Source of the DNA: Cryptomeria japonica
Lineage: Eukaryota > Streptophyta > Pinopsida > Cupressales > Cupressaceae
DNA length: 64,000 nt
NCBI RefSeq assembly: GCF_030272615.1
Contig: NC_081412.1
Span: 684,084,583-684,148,582 of the forward strand
Direction: 5' to 3'
Shown here in pieces: positions 32,346 through 44,206 of this stretch. Positions within the stretch are counted from its first letter, which is position 1. Each line of letters opens with the position of its first letter. Position numbers and translations under genes: made by a program. The notes beneath the pieces were generated by a model that did no database searches, had not been told where the DNA came from, and saw nothing but the letters and a program-made list of their open reading frames with translations.

Positions 32346-33130
32346 TGGTTACTGAGTGAGATATGAAAATCTGAAGATGGAAGAAGATGAAAGGATTACT
32401 ACATTCATGGAAAGGATAAATGAGATTTTTATGGGAATTCAATGTTGTGGTGGAACTCTGAGAGGAGATGAAATTGTTTCCAAAGTCCTAAGAGCCCTAC
32501 CACCGGCTTACAAAATGAAGGCTATTGCTATTAATTATTTGATAACAATGGCTAATACATTTGTCAACAGAGATACCTTGGTTGGAAAACTATCTGATTT
32601 TGAGCTTGAGGAATTTGGACCTTCTAGAGCTGTGGAGACTAAACTTGCTTTTCATGCATCTACATCTACAATCAGTAAGAAAGACTAGAAATATTTATAT
32701 GCAAAAGAATTAGAAGATATGAAGAGAGAAGATGATGAGTTTGAGCAACTTGAAGCACTATTTGCTAGAAGAGTACCTAAAGGACCAGTAGGAATTGAGT
32801 ATGAAGGAAAAGCACCTTTTAAATGTTTTGCATGTAATAAGATTGGTCATTTTGCATCTAGATGTCCTGAAAGGAATTCAAGATTTGAAGAAAGAGTTAA
32901 AAGATCATTTAAGTCTAACCCTAGATATCAAAACAAATATAGATTCAAGAAAAATAGAGACATATCATGCTACATAGCAAACGAGGAAGGCATTATTGAT
33001 TCATATGATGAACCGGAAGAAGACTCTGCTAGTGGATCCATCAATGGGAAGGAATGGGTATTCTTGGCTATCAAGGAAGATGATCTGGCATTGCAAGAGA
33101 ATGTACCCGAGGAGAAGGCACTTCCTGCTA
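32346..33130 (+). pseudogene. C2 Gag remnant (C-terminal half)
   Basis: Begins inside the capsid domain (YENLKMEEDERITTFMERIN), so about the first 110 residues are missing compared with C1. It continues with GDEIVSKVLRALPPAY, DTLVGKLSDFELEEF, a stop at 32686-32688, an acidic coiled stretch, and one zinc knuckle CFACNKIGHFASRCPERN at about 32826. An Arg/Lys-rich segment follows. The knuckle cysteines and histidine are intact. It would bind RNA in the particle. Confidence 0.85.
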
Positions 33131-33390
33131 AAATTGAAGACAAAGATGAATGGGTTATTGACAATGGTTGTTCACATCATATCACTAGAGATAAAGGGAA
33201 GTTTCTATCTTTGCAAGAATTTGATGGTGGACTAGTTAGATTTGGAGATGACAAGGCACGTATGATTAAAGGAAAAGGAACTATATCATTGGATGGTAAG
33301 AAAAATACTAACAATGTTTATTATGTTGAAGGTTTGAAGCATAATCTTTTGAGTGTAGCACAACCAGTAGATAAGGGATTTCAATTATAG
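33131..33390 (+). pseudogene. C2 protease remnant
   Basis: WVIDNGCSHHITRD at about 33149-33190: the catalytic triad is D-N-G where E has D-S-G, so the Ser is changed. It is followed by VRFGDDKARMIKGKGTISL and YYVEGLKHNLLSVAQ near 33320-33363, ending at a TAG at 33388-33390. In frame with Gag upstream. Confidence 0.85.
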
Positions 33391-34206
33391 TTCAAGGATG
33401 GAAAATGCGAAATCATTAATAGATCTAGCTTGGAGATTAAAATTGTTACACATACAAAAGGTAACATATTTGATTTGAACTCAGGTGAGAAGACATGTTT
33501 GATTACACAAATTGATGAGAGTTGGCTATGGCAGAAAAGGTTGTGTCATGTGAATTTTGATTGTATTGTGAAGATCAATTCAACTAAGGTTGTTAGAGAT
33601 ATGCCTAATATTATGAAGCCCTATAATCTGGTATGTAAAGAATGTCAAATGGGTAAATAGGTCAGAACCTCTTTTAGGAGTATACAAGATAAATCAAATG
33701 ATGTTATTGATCTTATTCATACTAATTTGTGTGGCCCTACTAGAGTTAAAAAGTTTCATGGTGATAGATATTTCATGCTAATCATTGATGATTATTCTAG
33801 AATGATGTGGGTAACTTTTTTGAGAGAAAAATATGAAGCACTTGATAAATTTTAAATCTTTAAGGCTAAGGTGGAAACTAAGACATGATTGAAGATTAAA
33901 TGTTTGAGATCAGATCATGTTGGAGAATTCACACCCGGTGAGTTTAATAACTTTGGTGACAAGCATGGTATAAGAAGACAATTTTCTGCTCCCCAGACAC
34001 CTCAACAAAATGGAGTTGTGGAAAGGAAAAACATAACTATCTTGGATGCTGCTAGAACAATGATGATGGAAGATAATCTACCTCATATCTACTACAGAGA
34101 AGCAATGAGTACAACAGTTTATACATTCAATAGAGTACATATCAAAGGAGAAACCAGTAAGACACCTTATGAATTATGGTTTGGCAATACACCTATAGTT
34201 AAGTAT
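33391..34206 (+). pseudogene. C2 integrase, N-terminal part (to the G2 insertion)
   Basis: Pre-integrase WLWQKRLCHVNFD with zinc ligands CKECQMGK then TAG (33658-33660). The core has DLIHTNLCGPTRVKK at 33712, IIDDYSRMMWVTFLREK at 33781, CLRSDHVGEFTPGEF at 33900 (normally SDNGGEF), and QQNGVVERKNITILDAARTM at 34008. It is interrupted after TPIVKY by G2 and resumes at 42058 with FRIFGRKCYI. Stops at about 33853 and 33886 also disable it. Confidence 0.88.
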
Positions 34207-35426
34207 TGTAAAGCGGAAAGCGAGCGAACCCCAAGTGTTCCCCCCACCACTCCAAGGAGAGGGGAAGGAGGTCACTAGGGTTGACGGTTTTCACTTAGGG
34301 GAGACTTTACATTCAAAAGAGGGGTTGAAACCCACAAGATCCAATCCCACACAATGCAAGATTGGATTCTAAATGAGTTTCAAGGGTTGTGACAGCAAGG
34401 CTACCCTCTTTTGTAAAGAATGTAGATAGAAGGATTAAGCTAGGAATGCATGAAAAGTGAGAAAGATTCACTTATAAACAGAGATAGGAATATAGGATGA
34501 AGCTGTGGACCTGGAATTAGTAGTAAAATGTCGAGACGGTGTTGTCCTACAAATTTGAGTGAAAGTTGATGGGACGATGGCGCCCGACGTGCACACGGTC
34601 CTCCGAAAAATCTGCGAAACGAAGGGGGATCTATTCGTCTCTACACAAGGATTCCAGATCTTCAATTACAGCCGCGTACCTGCAACGTACACATAGAAAA
34701 GTGAAGACGATTGGGAGGTTAGGGATTAGGGGTTTGCCCTTAGGTCAAACCCCAGTTTTGGAATTAACCAAGAAATGAGAATGTTGTAAATGTAAATGTT
34801 TGTAATGTAATAAAGTACTAATACCTTGTTGTAAGAATGTTTGTATTCTTACATGCGAAGGTGTAAATGTTGTTGTATGTTGTATGTTGTATGTGATCTC
34901 CTCTTCAATGGTTGAATCCTTGTCTTGAATGCAACACTTAGTCTTGAATGGAGACTTAGAATGATCAATTGCTTGAAGGAATGCTTGAATGCTTGAGTGT
35001 TTGAATATCGTTTTTGTGTCTTGTACACATATGTCCTTCCCTCTCAAAATGGGAGAGGAAATGTAGTTTATATACTTGTCAATTAGGGTTAAAAGACTGA
35101 TTTTTCCGACCTTAGGCCGACTAGGAAACATTATTTTTCAATTTGCAAACATAAAGACCCGAGACCCAAAAGAGACCGGGCCCAATACTAGGGCTAGGGA
35201 CCAGGGTGCTGGCCGCCCTAGTCCTGAAGGACCACGGCGCTGGGCGCCATGGTCCCACCTCCAGGGATAGCAGGGTGCAAGGAGGATCAGGCCAGGGTGC
35301 TGAAAAATGCAGTTTTTGATGTCATAAACAAGTTTCGGGGTCTCCATTCAGGTTCAGTGTTACATCGCCATCGTGAAGATCCAAATGTGGTCAAAATTGC
35401 AAGTGTCGCAATTTTAGGATGCTACA
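34207..35426 (-). repeat. G2 3' LTR
   Basis: 1220 bp. Module with GTGCACACGGTCC core at about 34570-34603 and two tandem hairpin units at about 35200-35272. The TATA is at 35067-35074 on the minus strand. Confidence 0.95.
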
Positions 35427-35441
35427 TTTAGCCCCCACTTT
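35427..35441 (-). promoter_or_regulatory. G2 polypurine tract
   Basis: The minus strand reads AAAGTGGGGGCTAAA directly against the LTR start TGTAGC, as in G1 but with one G fewer. Confidence 0.85.
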
Positions 35442-36170
35442 AGTGGATGTATAAGCGTACGCTCATACTTCCAGTAAAGTACAAGGAAACAACATTGAAA
35501 GACTTTCACCATGTCAAGGAGGCAAGACACACCAAGCCCCCAGTGGACTAAGGATCTTACGACTTCGATTGACAAAGTAAAAGGGAAGATCACGAGGGAG
35601 AACCATGACTATCAGTAGTAAGGTTCCCTCACTATGAGTCATGCAAGAGAAATACCAAAAATTTTCAAGGCAAAGCTAAGTTCACCAAGAAATTTTCAAG
35701 TATCTTGAAGAGATAGACGGGGTGTATGCCCCCCTACGTTAAAGCGATCGCACACGCCTCAACGGGGGTGATTGCTTTAAGGTAGTGATACACATAAGAA
35801 ATGAGAAGGGAAAGGAGCACGTTATCACAAAGATTTAGCCCCCAAGTGTGAGATAAACCCAAGGATAATAGACACAAAACACAAAGCACGAGGTGACTTC
35901 TCTTTCCTCGGGGTCAGTATGCTGTATGATAATTCATGTATATCATATGTATGTGTGCATAATTGTTCTTCATTCCCCAATGAAGGAAGGTCACCTAGAA
36001 GAAGGGAACACACGTGTCTTTTGAGTCAACATGAGAGAGACCAAAAGAGATCTCAATGCTTTGCATCGTCCTCAAGTAGACAACACTAAGGACAACAAAT
36101 AGAAGAATGAGAATAACACATAGAAGAAGTAAGAAAAGAGAGGAGGAGAGAGTCTACTATGCTAATGAAA
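35442..36170 (-). other. G2 3' non-coding region with conserved hairpin
   Basis: Close copy of 14521-15248. The hairpin arms CTACGTTAAAGCGATC (35734-35749) and GATTGCTTTAAGGTAG (35770-35785) pair over 14 of 16 positions. No coding frame is conserved between G1 and G2 here. Confidence 0.7.
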
Positions 36171-39100
36171 CTAGTCTAGCATGTCATCTACCCCTCGATC
36201 TTGCTGATCAATATTTCGGGAAGGCAGGGAACACGCTAGAGGAGGAACATCCAACACAGCAGATGGAGCTATCACAAGATCCAAACAAGGGCTATGTTTA
36301 TGTTCCAAGCCACGTTGTTCTTGTCTAAGAGCTAGGATAAGTGCTTTAGAAAATTCGTTAGATAAATGGTTATCAACATCAACATATTCATATTCACTAT
36401 CAGAAGCAAGAGAAGTAACATTTTCATCATGAATAACATTTTCATCTATATCATCATCAAGATTTATAAAAATAGGATCTTTAACTCGCATAGGATCAAT
36501 ACCATCATGCATCTTATGTTTAGGAGATTTTGGAGAAAGTGGAATAATGCTTGTTGAAGGTGTTTTTGGAGATTGCAAAGTTTGAGAAGTAGCTGCCTGA
36601 GCTCTAAGACGACGCTTTCATCGGTGTTCACGCGCAGAACGATTTCATCTAGTCTTAGTAGGAAGTTGAGAAGATTGAGGAGGGGGAATTTTCTCATCCT
36701 TATCACTTGGGTGTTTAGGTTGTGGTCTCTTAGGCTGGATAATAGGAGAAGAAGAAGGTCTCTTCTCTTTATAAAAAGAAGGAGGAGGAACTGCTCCATA
36801 TAAAGGAGGAATATTTGGTTTAGGAAGGAGACCAAGTCCATCATGATGAGGAGGTATAGGTCTACTTTTAAAAGGTTTATTAGACATAGACATAGTCACA
36901 TCCATAGGAATGGGTTGGGAATCTTTTTGAGGAAAGACATTAGTTTTATCTTTCAAAGGAAGAACTTCCTTCTCAAGAACGATAGGAATGTCAAGTTTGG
37001 GTGTTCTAGGTTCACTTAGAGATAAGATCATATCTGTTTTCTACTTTTGATAAGATTTGAAAAGATGATCACTTTGTGGAGGAAGAGATTGGAATTGTTT
37101 AGACCAAAAATAATCAATAGGAATGCTAGAAGTTCTTTCAGCTGGTTTAAAGAGACTATGATTGACAGTAACAACTTCACCATTATGGGGAAATTTCAAA
37201 CACTTGTGAGTAGAAGAAGCAATAGCTTTCATGGAAGATAGCCAAGGATAGCCAAGCTTCACACGAAATTGTTCAGATGAAGGAATAATAGCAAAGTTCA
37301 CATCAAGGGATTTGTTATGGACCTCAATAGGTAATGTAATAGAACCAATTGTAGGAGAAGAAAATGCATCAAATAATTTCACAATCACATCTATTTTGTC
37401 ATAGATCACTTGATTCAATTGTAAAGTAAAGAGAAATTCTTCAGTAATAACATTAACCATGCAAGCAGGATCAATAAGCACTCCACGACAAGGTGTATTC
37501 TTGACTTTTGCAACTATGTATAAAGGACCATCAGGTGCCCTAATAGTTTCACTAGAATCAAATGTGATGGAAGGTTCTTTAGGGTTTTCTTGCTGCTCTA
37601 CAAAGTTAATCACATTCGGAGTCATAGACACAAGACCATCATATGAGAAAGAGGAATCATTAGTCTCAATCACATTAGAGGTATGAGAAGGTAATGGATC
37701 AGTAAAAATCTTAAGATTTTGGTTAGGAGGAGCTACAGATGTGTTGCCTTTATCTTTCACTCCTGAAACAGAGATAGTATTATCATCAATCAAATCTTGA
37801 ATTTTACCCTTTAAAGCAAAACATTTTTCAGTATCATGCCCAGGTTGACGATGAAATTGACAAAAAGATTTGTTATCAAAATAGGGTGAATTAATCTTTG
37901 TAGGATCGATTTGCTTTACAGGAGGGAGAGTAAGCACATTTTGTTCCAATAACTTATTCATAATACTATGCAATGATTCATGCAAAGGAGTAAACTTTCT
38001 TTCTTTCTTGAAAAACTTAGAAATAGGAGCCACACCTGATGCTGCATTCACATTGTTGTTGATGATGTTTTCATTGAATTTAATGGACTCTCTGTTTGGT
38101 TTAAACTTCCCAAATGGTTGTTGACTACTATCACCCTTATCACTCGGAGCCATAGGATTTTCTTGTTCCATTTGACTCACAGTCAATTGATAATTGTGAA
38201 GAGTTGCACACAACTGTTGGAAAGAAGTAAACTCAGAAAACAGAAGTTTTTCTCTAATATCTTTTTGTAAATTAGAAATAAAGATTCTTTGAATATCATT
38301 GTCAGGCACTGGAAAAGAGATTTGAGCATACAAATGCTTATATCTACCAATGAAATCAGTCACTTTTTCTTTAACACCTTGTTTACAATGTATTAAATCA
38401 ATCAAAGTAACTTTAGGACTTATATTGTTTTGAAATTGTTGAATGAAAGCATTTGCAAGTTGTTCGAAAGAAGTAATAGAATAAGAAGGCAACGAGCAAT
38501 ACCATTGTAGGGCTTTATCTGTTAATGTCCTAGTAAACAGTTTTGCAAGCAACCTTTGGTCATAAGCAAAATCGGTACATATTGTTTGAAAAGTCTTAAC
38601 ATGTGTTAGAGGATCACCCTTACCATTATAAAGCTCCAAATGCGGGATTTCAACATGTTTAGGAGGAATAGCTCGAACAATGTCAAGAGAAAGTGGGCTC
38701 GCAACATCAAATGTGGGCACACTAAACTTAGATTGATTCATAGAGGCAATTTGTTGCTGTAAAGAAGAGACAGTTTGTGCAAGATTGTTAATGGTCGCTT
38801 CAGTCGAAGAGTTCATATTAGACGTGTTAGATTGTGATGGAGGTATTATGTTATTGAAAGAAGGTATTGATTGAGAGTAAGGTGGCGGGACACTATGATA
38901 ACTAGTCATAGGAGATGATTGGAAAGGAGGAACACTACAAGGAGGAATAGAATGGTTAAATGAATTGCCCCCTTGCGTCATGTTCATTTGTGGAGATGTA
39001 ATAGGAACACTCATTGAAGGAATGAATGAAGAAGTCAGATTGAATGAAGGAAGAGGGTTAATTGAAGAGGAAGGATTGCCCCCCATGATTGTTGATCATA

Positions 39101-39603
39101 GGCGAAATGTCTTGTATAGAAGTAGTCATTATGTTTGATATAAAGGTAGGTATGCTAGCGATAGAAGTTGTCAAAGGAATAGAATGATTGACTTGAGTGG
39201 GAGGTTGTGTATATCCTAAAGTTTCAGCACAACTCTTCATAGGCATCACATTTGAACCCACAATGTGTGCAATACCATGCAAAATATCAATTCCATTCTT
39301 ATCACTTTGAACCATACCTTTTAGACCCTCAATTAATGAAAGAGGTTGACTATCGGGATACTCTTGAGACACCCATTGCTGAAAATCATCAAATTGGTTA
39401 TCCAATTTTGAAAGTTGCTCTATAGAAACCTCATGGAGAGCTTCTTCATCATTAGGAGGATTAGAGGAATTACCCGTGTCCTCGTTAAAAAGGCTATTCA
39501 AATTAGGTTCCATCTCCTCGGTAATTAAACCTTGGAAAGACTTAATTCTACGGCTTCGTCTAACGGGAATAGTGTAAGTAGGGCTTATTGTTGTAAAACT
39601 CAT
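36171..39603 (-). pseudogene. G2 Gag-protease polyprotein, nearly open
   Basis: Start ATG at 39601-39603 (MSFTTISPTYTIPVRRSRR). Retrotrans_gag domain around 38700-38150 with GKGDPLTHVKTFQ and ALQWYCSLPSYS. Zinc finger CQFHRQPGHDTEKC near 37860. Protease region with GVLIDPACMVNVITEEF near 37480 and LGYPWLSSMKAIAS near 37240, then the proline-rich part with HDGLGLLPKP. Four lesions: one extra C in a C-run at 39079-39084 (6 C against 5 in G1), TGG to TAG at 37041-37043, CGA to TGA near 36646, and a missing short segment in the tail. The Asp-Pro-Ala replacement of the protease triad matches the Asp-Pro-Ser of G1. It ends at 36171. Confidence 0.9.
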
Positions 39604-40767
39604 GCACTAGAGAGGGAGAGAAGATTTTGAATTAGAGGTAGCAAGTTTCAATAAAATCAGCCAATCTTCTAGATTTAAGCTGTTAAATGCAATCACGACA
39701 ATCTCCCGAAATTTCAGAAAAAATGTCAGGGATCGTGGCGAACGGAGTGCACACGGTCCTCGCAACTTTTTTCAAAATTTTCAGGGATGAAAGTTATGAT
39801 GATTTTAAAGGTAATCTGAAAAAATTGAGTGATTTTACGATCTGTAGATAGGCCAAATTAAAGTTGCAATCTCAAAATTGAACCCTACCAAGATTGTTGA
39901 AAAATGCAAAATTTGAATTTTGAAAAAGAGAGGGAAACTGAAATTTTGAATTTTATGATTTTAGAGGGAATACCAAAAGCAATGCAAGTTTTGAATTTTA
40001 AAAGTTGACTCAATTTCACGCAAAATTCAATTTTGAAAGTGGAAATCAAGATTGTTGTAATTAAACACTTAATTTCAAAAGTCACAAATTGCAAGAATTT
40101 GAATAAAGCACTGAGATTTCGAATGAACGCCAACACACTTTTCAGATTTAGGACAGTAAGAACACAATTTTGACACAAAATTTCAATTTCAACAATTTTT
40201 GAATGATTAGAAGCCTTAATCCAAGCAATCACAAGACCAACTTTGACCTTAATTTTGAAAGTGTTGGAATTGATAAAATCAGCCAAAATTTTGGATTTTA
40301 GCAGAAAAATACAGTAAGATCTAACTCCCAAAATTTCGGAAAAAATGTCGGGGACGATGGCGCTCGGGGTGCACACGGTCCTCGCAACTTTTTTCCAAAT
40401 TTTCAGGGATGAAAGATATTATGATTTTATTGCGGAATCCAAAGTTACAGCTGATTTGGAAATGTTTTGATCAGTGAAATTATCAGCCAAAGGTTGAATC
40501 AAGGAGGTTTTAAAAATTCGGGTTTTGACACTTAACCACTTAATTTTCAGAATTAAAGCACAGATATGATTTGATAATTTGCAATAGAAGGGTAGATCTG
40601 AAACAAGCATTAACAATTAAACATTTCGCAAGCTCAATTACTAAAAAGAAAATTTAGGGTTTTTATGCAATCAACCTCTAAAATTTTGTATAAGATCAAA
40701 CATGGAAATGTAATCAAGGTATCCAATTTTCAGATCTAGCCATGAATAATCAGAAGGGATGTTCACG
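39604..40767 (-). other. G2 leader with two GC modules
   Basis: Same layout as the G1 leader. Modules at about 39705-39790 and 40326-40400 both carry GTGCACACGGTCCTCGCAAC, while the G1 modules carry GCGCCACGG or GCGCAACACGG at this place. Confidence 0.75.
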
Positions 40768-40779
40768 TCAGGTTCACCA
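40768..40779 (-). promoter_or_regulatory. G2 candidate primer binding site
   Basis: The minus strand reads TGGTGAACCTGA, three bases inside the LTR; TGGTGAACC is shared with G1, the rest differs. Confidence 0.55.
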
Positions 40780-40782
40780 AAA

Positions 40783-42052
40783 TGTAAAGCGGAAAATCGC
40801 GAGTGAACCCCAAGTGTTCCCCCCACCACTCCAAGAAGAGGGGAAGGAGGTCACTAGGGTTGACGGTTTTCACTTAGGGGAGACTTTAAATTCAAAAGAG
40901 GGGTTGAAACCCACAAGATCCAATCCCACACAATGCAAGATTGGATTCTAAATGAGTTTCAAGGGTTGTGACAGCAAGGCTACCCTCTTTTGTAAAGAAA
41001 GTAGATAGAAGGATTAAGCTAGGAATGCATGAAAAGTGAGAAAGATTCACTTATAAACAGAGATAGGAATATAGGATGAAGCTGTGGACCTAGAATTAGT
41101 AGTAAAATGTCAAGACGGCGCTGTCCTACAAATTTGAGTGAAAGTTGATGGGATGATGGTGCTCGGCGTGCACACGGTCCTCTGAAAAATCCGCGAAATG
41201 AAGGGGGATCTGTTCGTCTCTGCACAAGGATTCCAGATCTTCAATTACAGCCGCGTACCTGCAACCTACACACATAAAAGTGAAGACGATTGGGAGGTTA
41301 GGGATTAGGGGTTTTCCCTTAGGTCAAACCCCAGTTTTGGAATTAACCAAGAAATGAGAATGTTGTAAATGTAAATGTTTGTAATGTAATAAAGTACCAA
41401 TACCTTGTTGTAAGAATGTTTGTATTCTTACATGCAAAGGTGTAAATGTTGTTGTATGTTGCATGTTGTATGTGATCTCCTCTTCAATGGTTGAATCCTT
41501 TTCTTGAATGCAACACTTAGCCTTGAATGGAGACTTAGAATGATCAATTGCTTGAAGGAATGCTTGAATGCTTGAATACTTGAATGCTTGAGTGTTTGAA
41601 TATTGTTTCCGCGTCTTGTACACATATGTCCTTCCCTCTCAAAATGGGAGAGGAAATGTAGTTTATATACTTGTCAATTAGGGTTAAAAGACTCATTTTT
41701 TTGACCTTAGGCTGACCAGGAAACATTATTTTCCAATTTGCAAACATAAAGACCCGAGAGCCAAAAGAGACCGAGCCCAAAAATAGGGCCAGGGACCAAG
41801 GCGCTGGACGCCATGGTCCTGGGGGACCAGGGCGCTGGGCACCCTAGTCCTGAAGGACCAGGGCACTAGGCCCCATGGTCCCACCTCCAGGGACAGTAGG
41901 GTGCAAGGAGGATCAGGCCAGGGTGCTAAAAAATGCAGTTTTTGATGTCATAAACAAGTTTCGGGGTCTCCATTCAGGTTCAGTGTTGCATCGCCATCGT
42001 GAAAATCCAAATGCGGTCAAAATTGCAAGTGTCACAATTTTAGGACGCTACA
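40783..42052 (-). repeat. G2 5' LTR
   Basis: 1270 bp. Compared with the 3' LTR it has extra GCTTGAATACTTGAAT-type repeats near 41565 and a third hairpin unit near 41806-41885. The TATA is at 41662-41669 on the minus strand. Confidence 0.95.
41662..41669 (-). promoter_or_regulatory. Candidate TATA box of the G2 5' LTR
   Basis: The minus strand reads TATATAAACTACA, at the position conserved across G-family LTRs. Confidence 0.7.
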
Positions 42053-42057
42053 AGTAT

Positions 42058-42330
42058 TTTAGAATCTTTGGTAGAAAATGTTATATCAGAAGAGATGATA
42101 CTATTGGGAAATTCGATCCTAGATGTGATGAAGGCATATTTCTTGGTTATTCTAAAGAAAACAAAGCATATAGATGTTATAACAAGATATTATAGAGAAT
42201 TGTGGAGAGTGCTAATTTCAAAGTAGATGAGCTGAGTAGAAGTCAAATCAGAGTTTATAAGAAGGAACCTGTAGTGGAAATGATTATATTTGAACCCATA
42301 GCACCTTTACCAAAATAGAGAGTTGAACTA
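42058..42330 (+). pseudogene. C2 integrase, C-terminal part
   Basis: Resumes after G2 as FRIFGRKCYIRRDD, then CDEGIFLGYSKENKAYRCYNKIL and a TAG at 42193-42195. The VESANFKVDE motif typical of the integrase C-terminus follows. Removal of G2 plus one AGTAT joins the frame exactly. Confidence 0.88.
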
Positions 42331-43179
42331 GTTACTCCAGCACCATCAGATAACTCTACAGTAACTGAAGAACAGGGAAGAGGAACAGAGAGTCAGAAGA
42401 CTCCTAGGTATGTGAGATTGAATCATTTTGAAGATCAAATCACTGGGGATAAGAGCAATGGAGTGATGACAAGAAGAAGACTGGAAACTAATGAGGTATT
42501 TTTAATTTCACAAATTGAACCGGTATCAGTAATTGAGGAATGTAAAGATGAATTTTGGTTAAAAGCTATGAAAGAAGAATTAGATCAGATTGAGAAAAAT
42601 AACACATGGACTTTGGTTCCTTGGCCTAAAAATAAAAATGTTATTGGAACTAAATGGGATTTTAGGAAAAAATTCAATGAGGATGGTAAAGTTATAAGGA
42701 ATAAGGCTAGATTATTTTGTAAAGGATATTCTTAGAAGGAAGGAATTGATTATGGAGAGACTTTTGCACCGGTAGCTAGGATTGAAGTTGTAAGATTATT
42801 TCTTACCTATGATGCTTATAAAAACTACAAGGTTTATCAAATGGATGTTAAATTTGCATTCTTGAATGGGGATCTTGATGAGGAAGTTTATACCGAGCAA
42901 CCTGATGGTTTTTCACTATCAGATGATACAAATATGGTTTGCAAGTTAAGGAAAGCTTTATATGGATTAAAACAAGCACCTAGAGCCTGGTATGCAAGGT
43001 TGGATAAATATCTTTTGAAGCTTGGTTTTACTAAAGGCAGTGTTGATAGTAATTTATATTATAAAATCACTAATGATGATATACTGATTGTTGAAGTATT
43101 TGTTGATTTATTTTTGAAGGTGAAGATAAATTGTGCATAGAATTTCCTAAGAATGTGGAGAAATAATTTGAGATGTCTA
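42331..43179 (+). pseudogene. C2 reverse transcriptase, N-terminal part (to the D insertion)
   Basis: Linker ending in TPRYVRLNHFEDQITGDK (42400), then [20 protein letters not shown] (42630), a stop at about 42733, [17 protein letters not shown] (42750), [20 protein letters not shown] (42835), [20 protein letters not shown] (42955). At the active site VEVFVD continues out of frame, so a small deletion has removed DIIFGG-like residues. It ends at 43179 where D is inserted. Confidence 0.9.
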
Positions 43180-43986
43180 TGTTAGGATTCCCACAGATAC
43201 TAAGAACAGGGGGGTGAATCAGTATCTAACCGATAAAAAGATTTTCTTAACTTAAAACATGTAAAGCATATTAATACTATGTACTGGTAAACATAAAATA
43301 ATGCAATAAATAGATATAATAGCAACCACATGTAAAACACACCATAACACAGTAGTTTAATGAGGAAACCTAGTGTGGGAAAAACCTCAGTGGGATTTGT
43401 GACCCACAATATTCACTTACTGGCCAATAAGAGAATATTATTGCTACAAGAGGGGCCTGCACATGCAGGAAGGCCAAGTGCCTAGAGCTCACTACTCAAT
43501 TACAAAATGGGAAGTCTCACTGACTTACAAAATGGATTTATAAATCCAATGTATTGTACTTCTTTAAAATAGTATCTACTATGCCAGATCTAGTACCGAT
43601 TTATAGCTCTGCTTCATACATAAACCCTTAACCTATATTTCACATAATAGGTCTACCTTATTTCTCCTAATTACATTCCTCCATCATTACCAAAATGTTC
43701 TACAATGATCTCTTATATATATATGAGTCATTTTACAACTTGCCAAGTCGGCTTACAAAGATTTTACAATAATTAACAAAATATATTATAAACAAAATTC
43801 TTGTCAGCTTCTGTGCCGGTATTCTTATTTTCACTACCGGTGCTGGTGGTCTGTGTGCTGGTGTAAAGTCTGACCTTGCTAGTGCCAGTGGATTGCCTTG
43901 TCGGTGTCATAGGATTGTAAGGTTTCCATCAATGACAAAACCTTCAATCACCTACAATGTCTCATTGGAGTGTGCATTTGCCAACA
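43180..43986 (-). repeat. D 3' LTR
   Basis: 807 bp. It shows the G-run (AGGGGGGTGAATCAG) near 43209, the GGGAAAAACCTCAGTGGGAT block near 43379, and a TATATATATAT tract at 43714-43724. Confidence 0.94.
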
Positions 43987-44206
43987 ATCTCCCCCTTTGG
44001 CATTGATGGCAACACTCATGAGAAAAATTCAAAAATGTATCCAAAAATTGAAGTCCAAATTTTTTTACCAAAACTGTGTTCCAAAAGAATGTGTACTCCC
44101 CTTGAGTTGATGAGTCTTTTGCTGATTATTTTTCTCATTCCACTACTCCCCCTTTGGCATCAATGACAAAGGTTGTTAAAGTGTCAATAGAGTGTGGTTT
44201 CCTATT
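43987..44206 (-). promoter_or_regulatory. D polypurine tract and purine-tract cluster
   Basis: GCCAAAGGGGGAGAT (minus) touches the LTR. Further tracts lie near 44096 and 44144 (GCCAAAGGGGGAGTAG). The downstream arm of the inverted repeat, GGCATTGATGGCAAC, is at 43999-44013. Confidence 0.8.

Larger units (their letters stand above)
34207..42052 (-). mobile_element. G2: second Gag-protease gypsy-like element
   Basis: LTRs 34207-35426 (1220 bp) and 40783-42052 (1270 bp) start TGTAAAGC and end GCTACA. The exact TSD AGTAT lies at 34202-34206 and 42053-42057, which rejoins the C2 integrase frame. Without a nested insertion, the 5.4-kb interior shows the full family layout: leader, Gag-protease, proline-rich C-terminal part, 3' non-coding region, PPT. 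No polymerase or integrase is present. LTR length difference comes from indels in simple and hairpin repeats. Confidence 0.94.
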
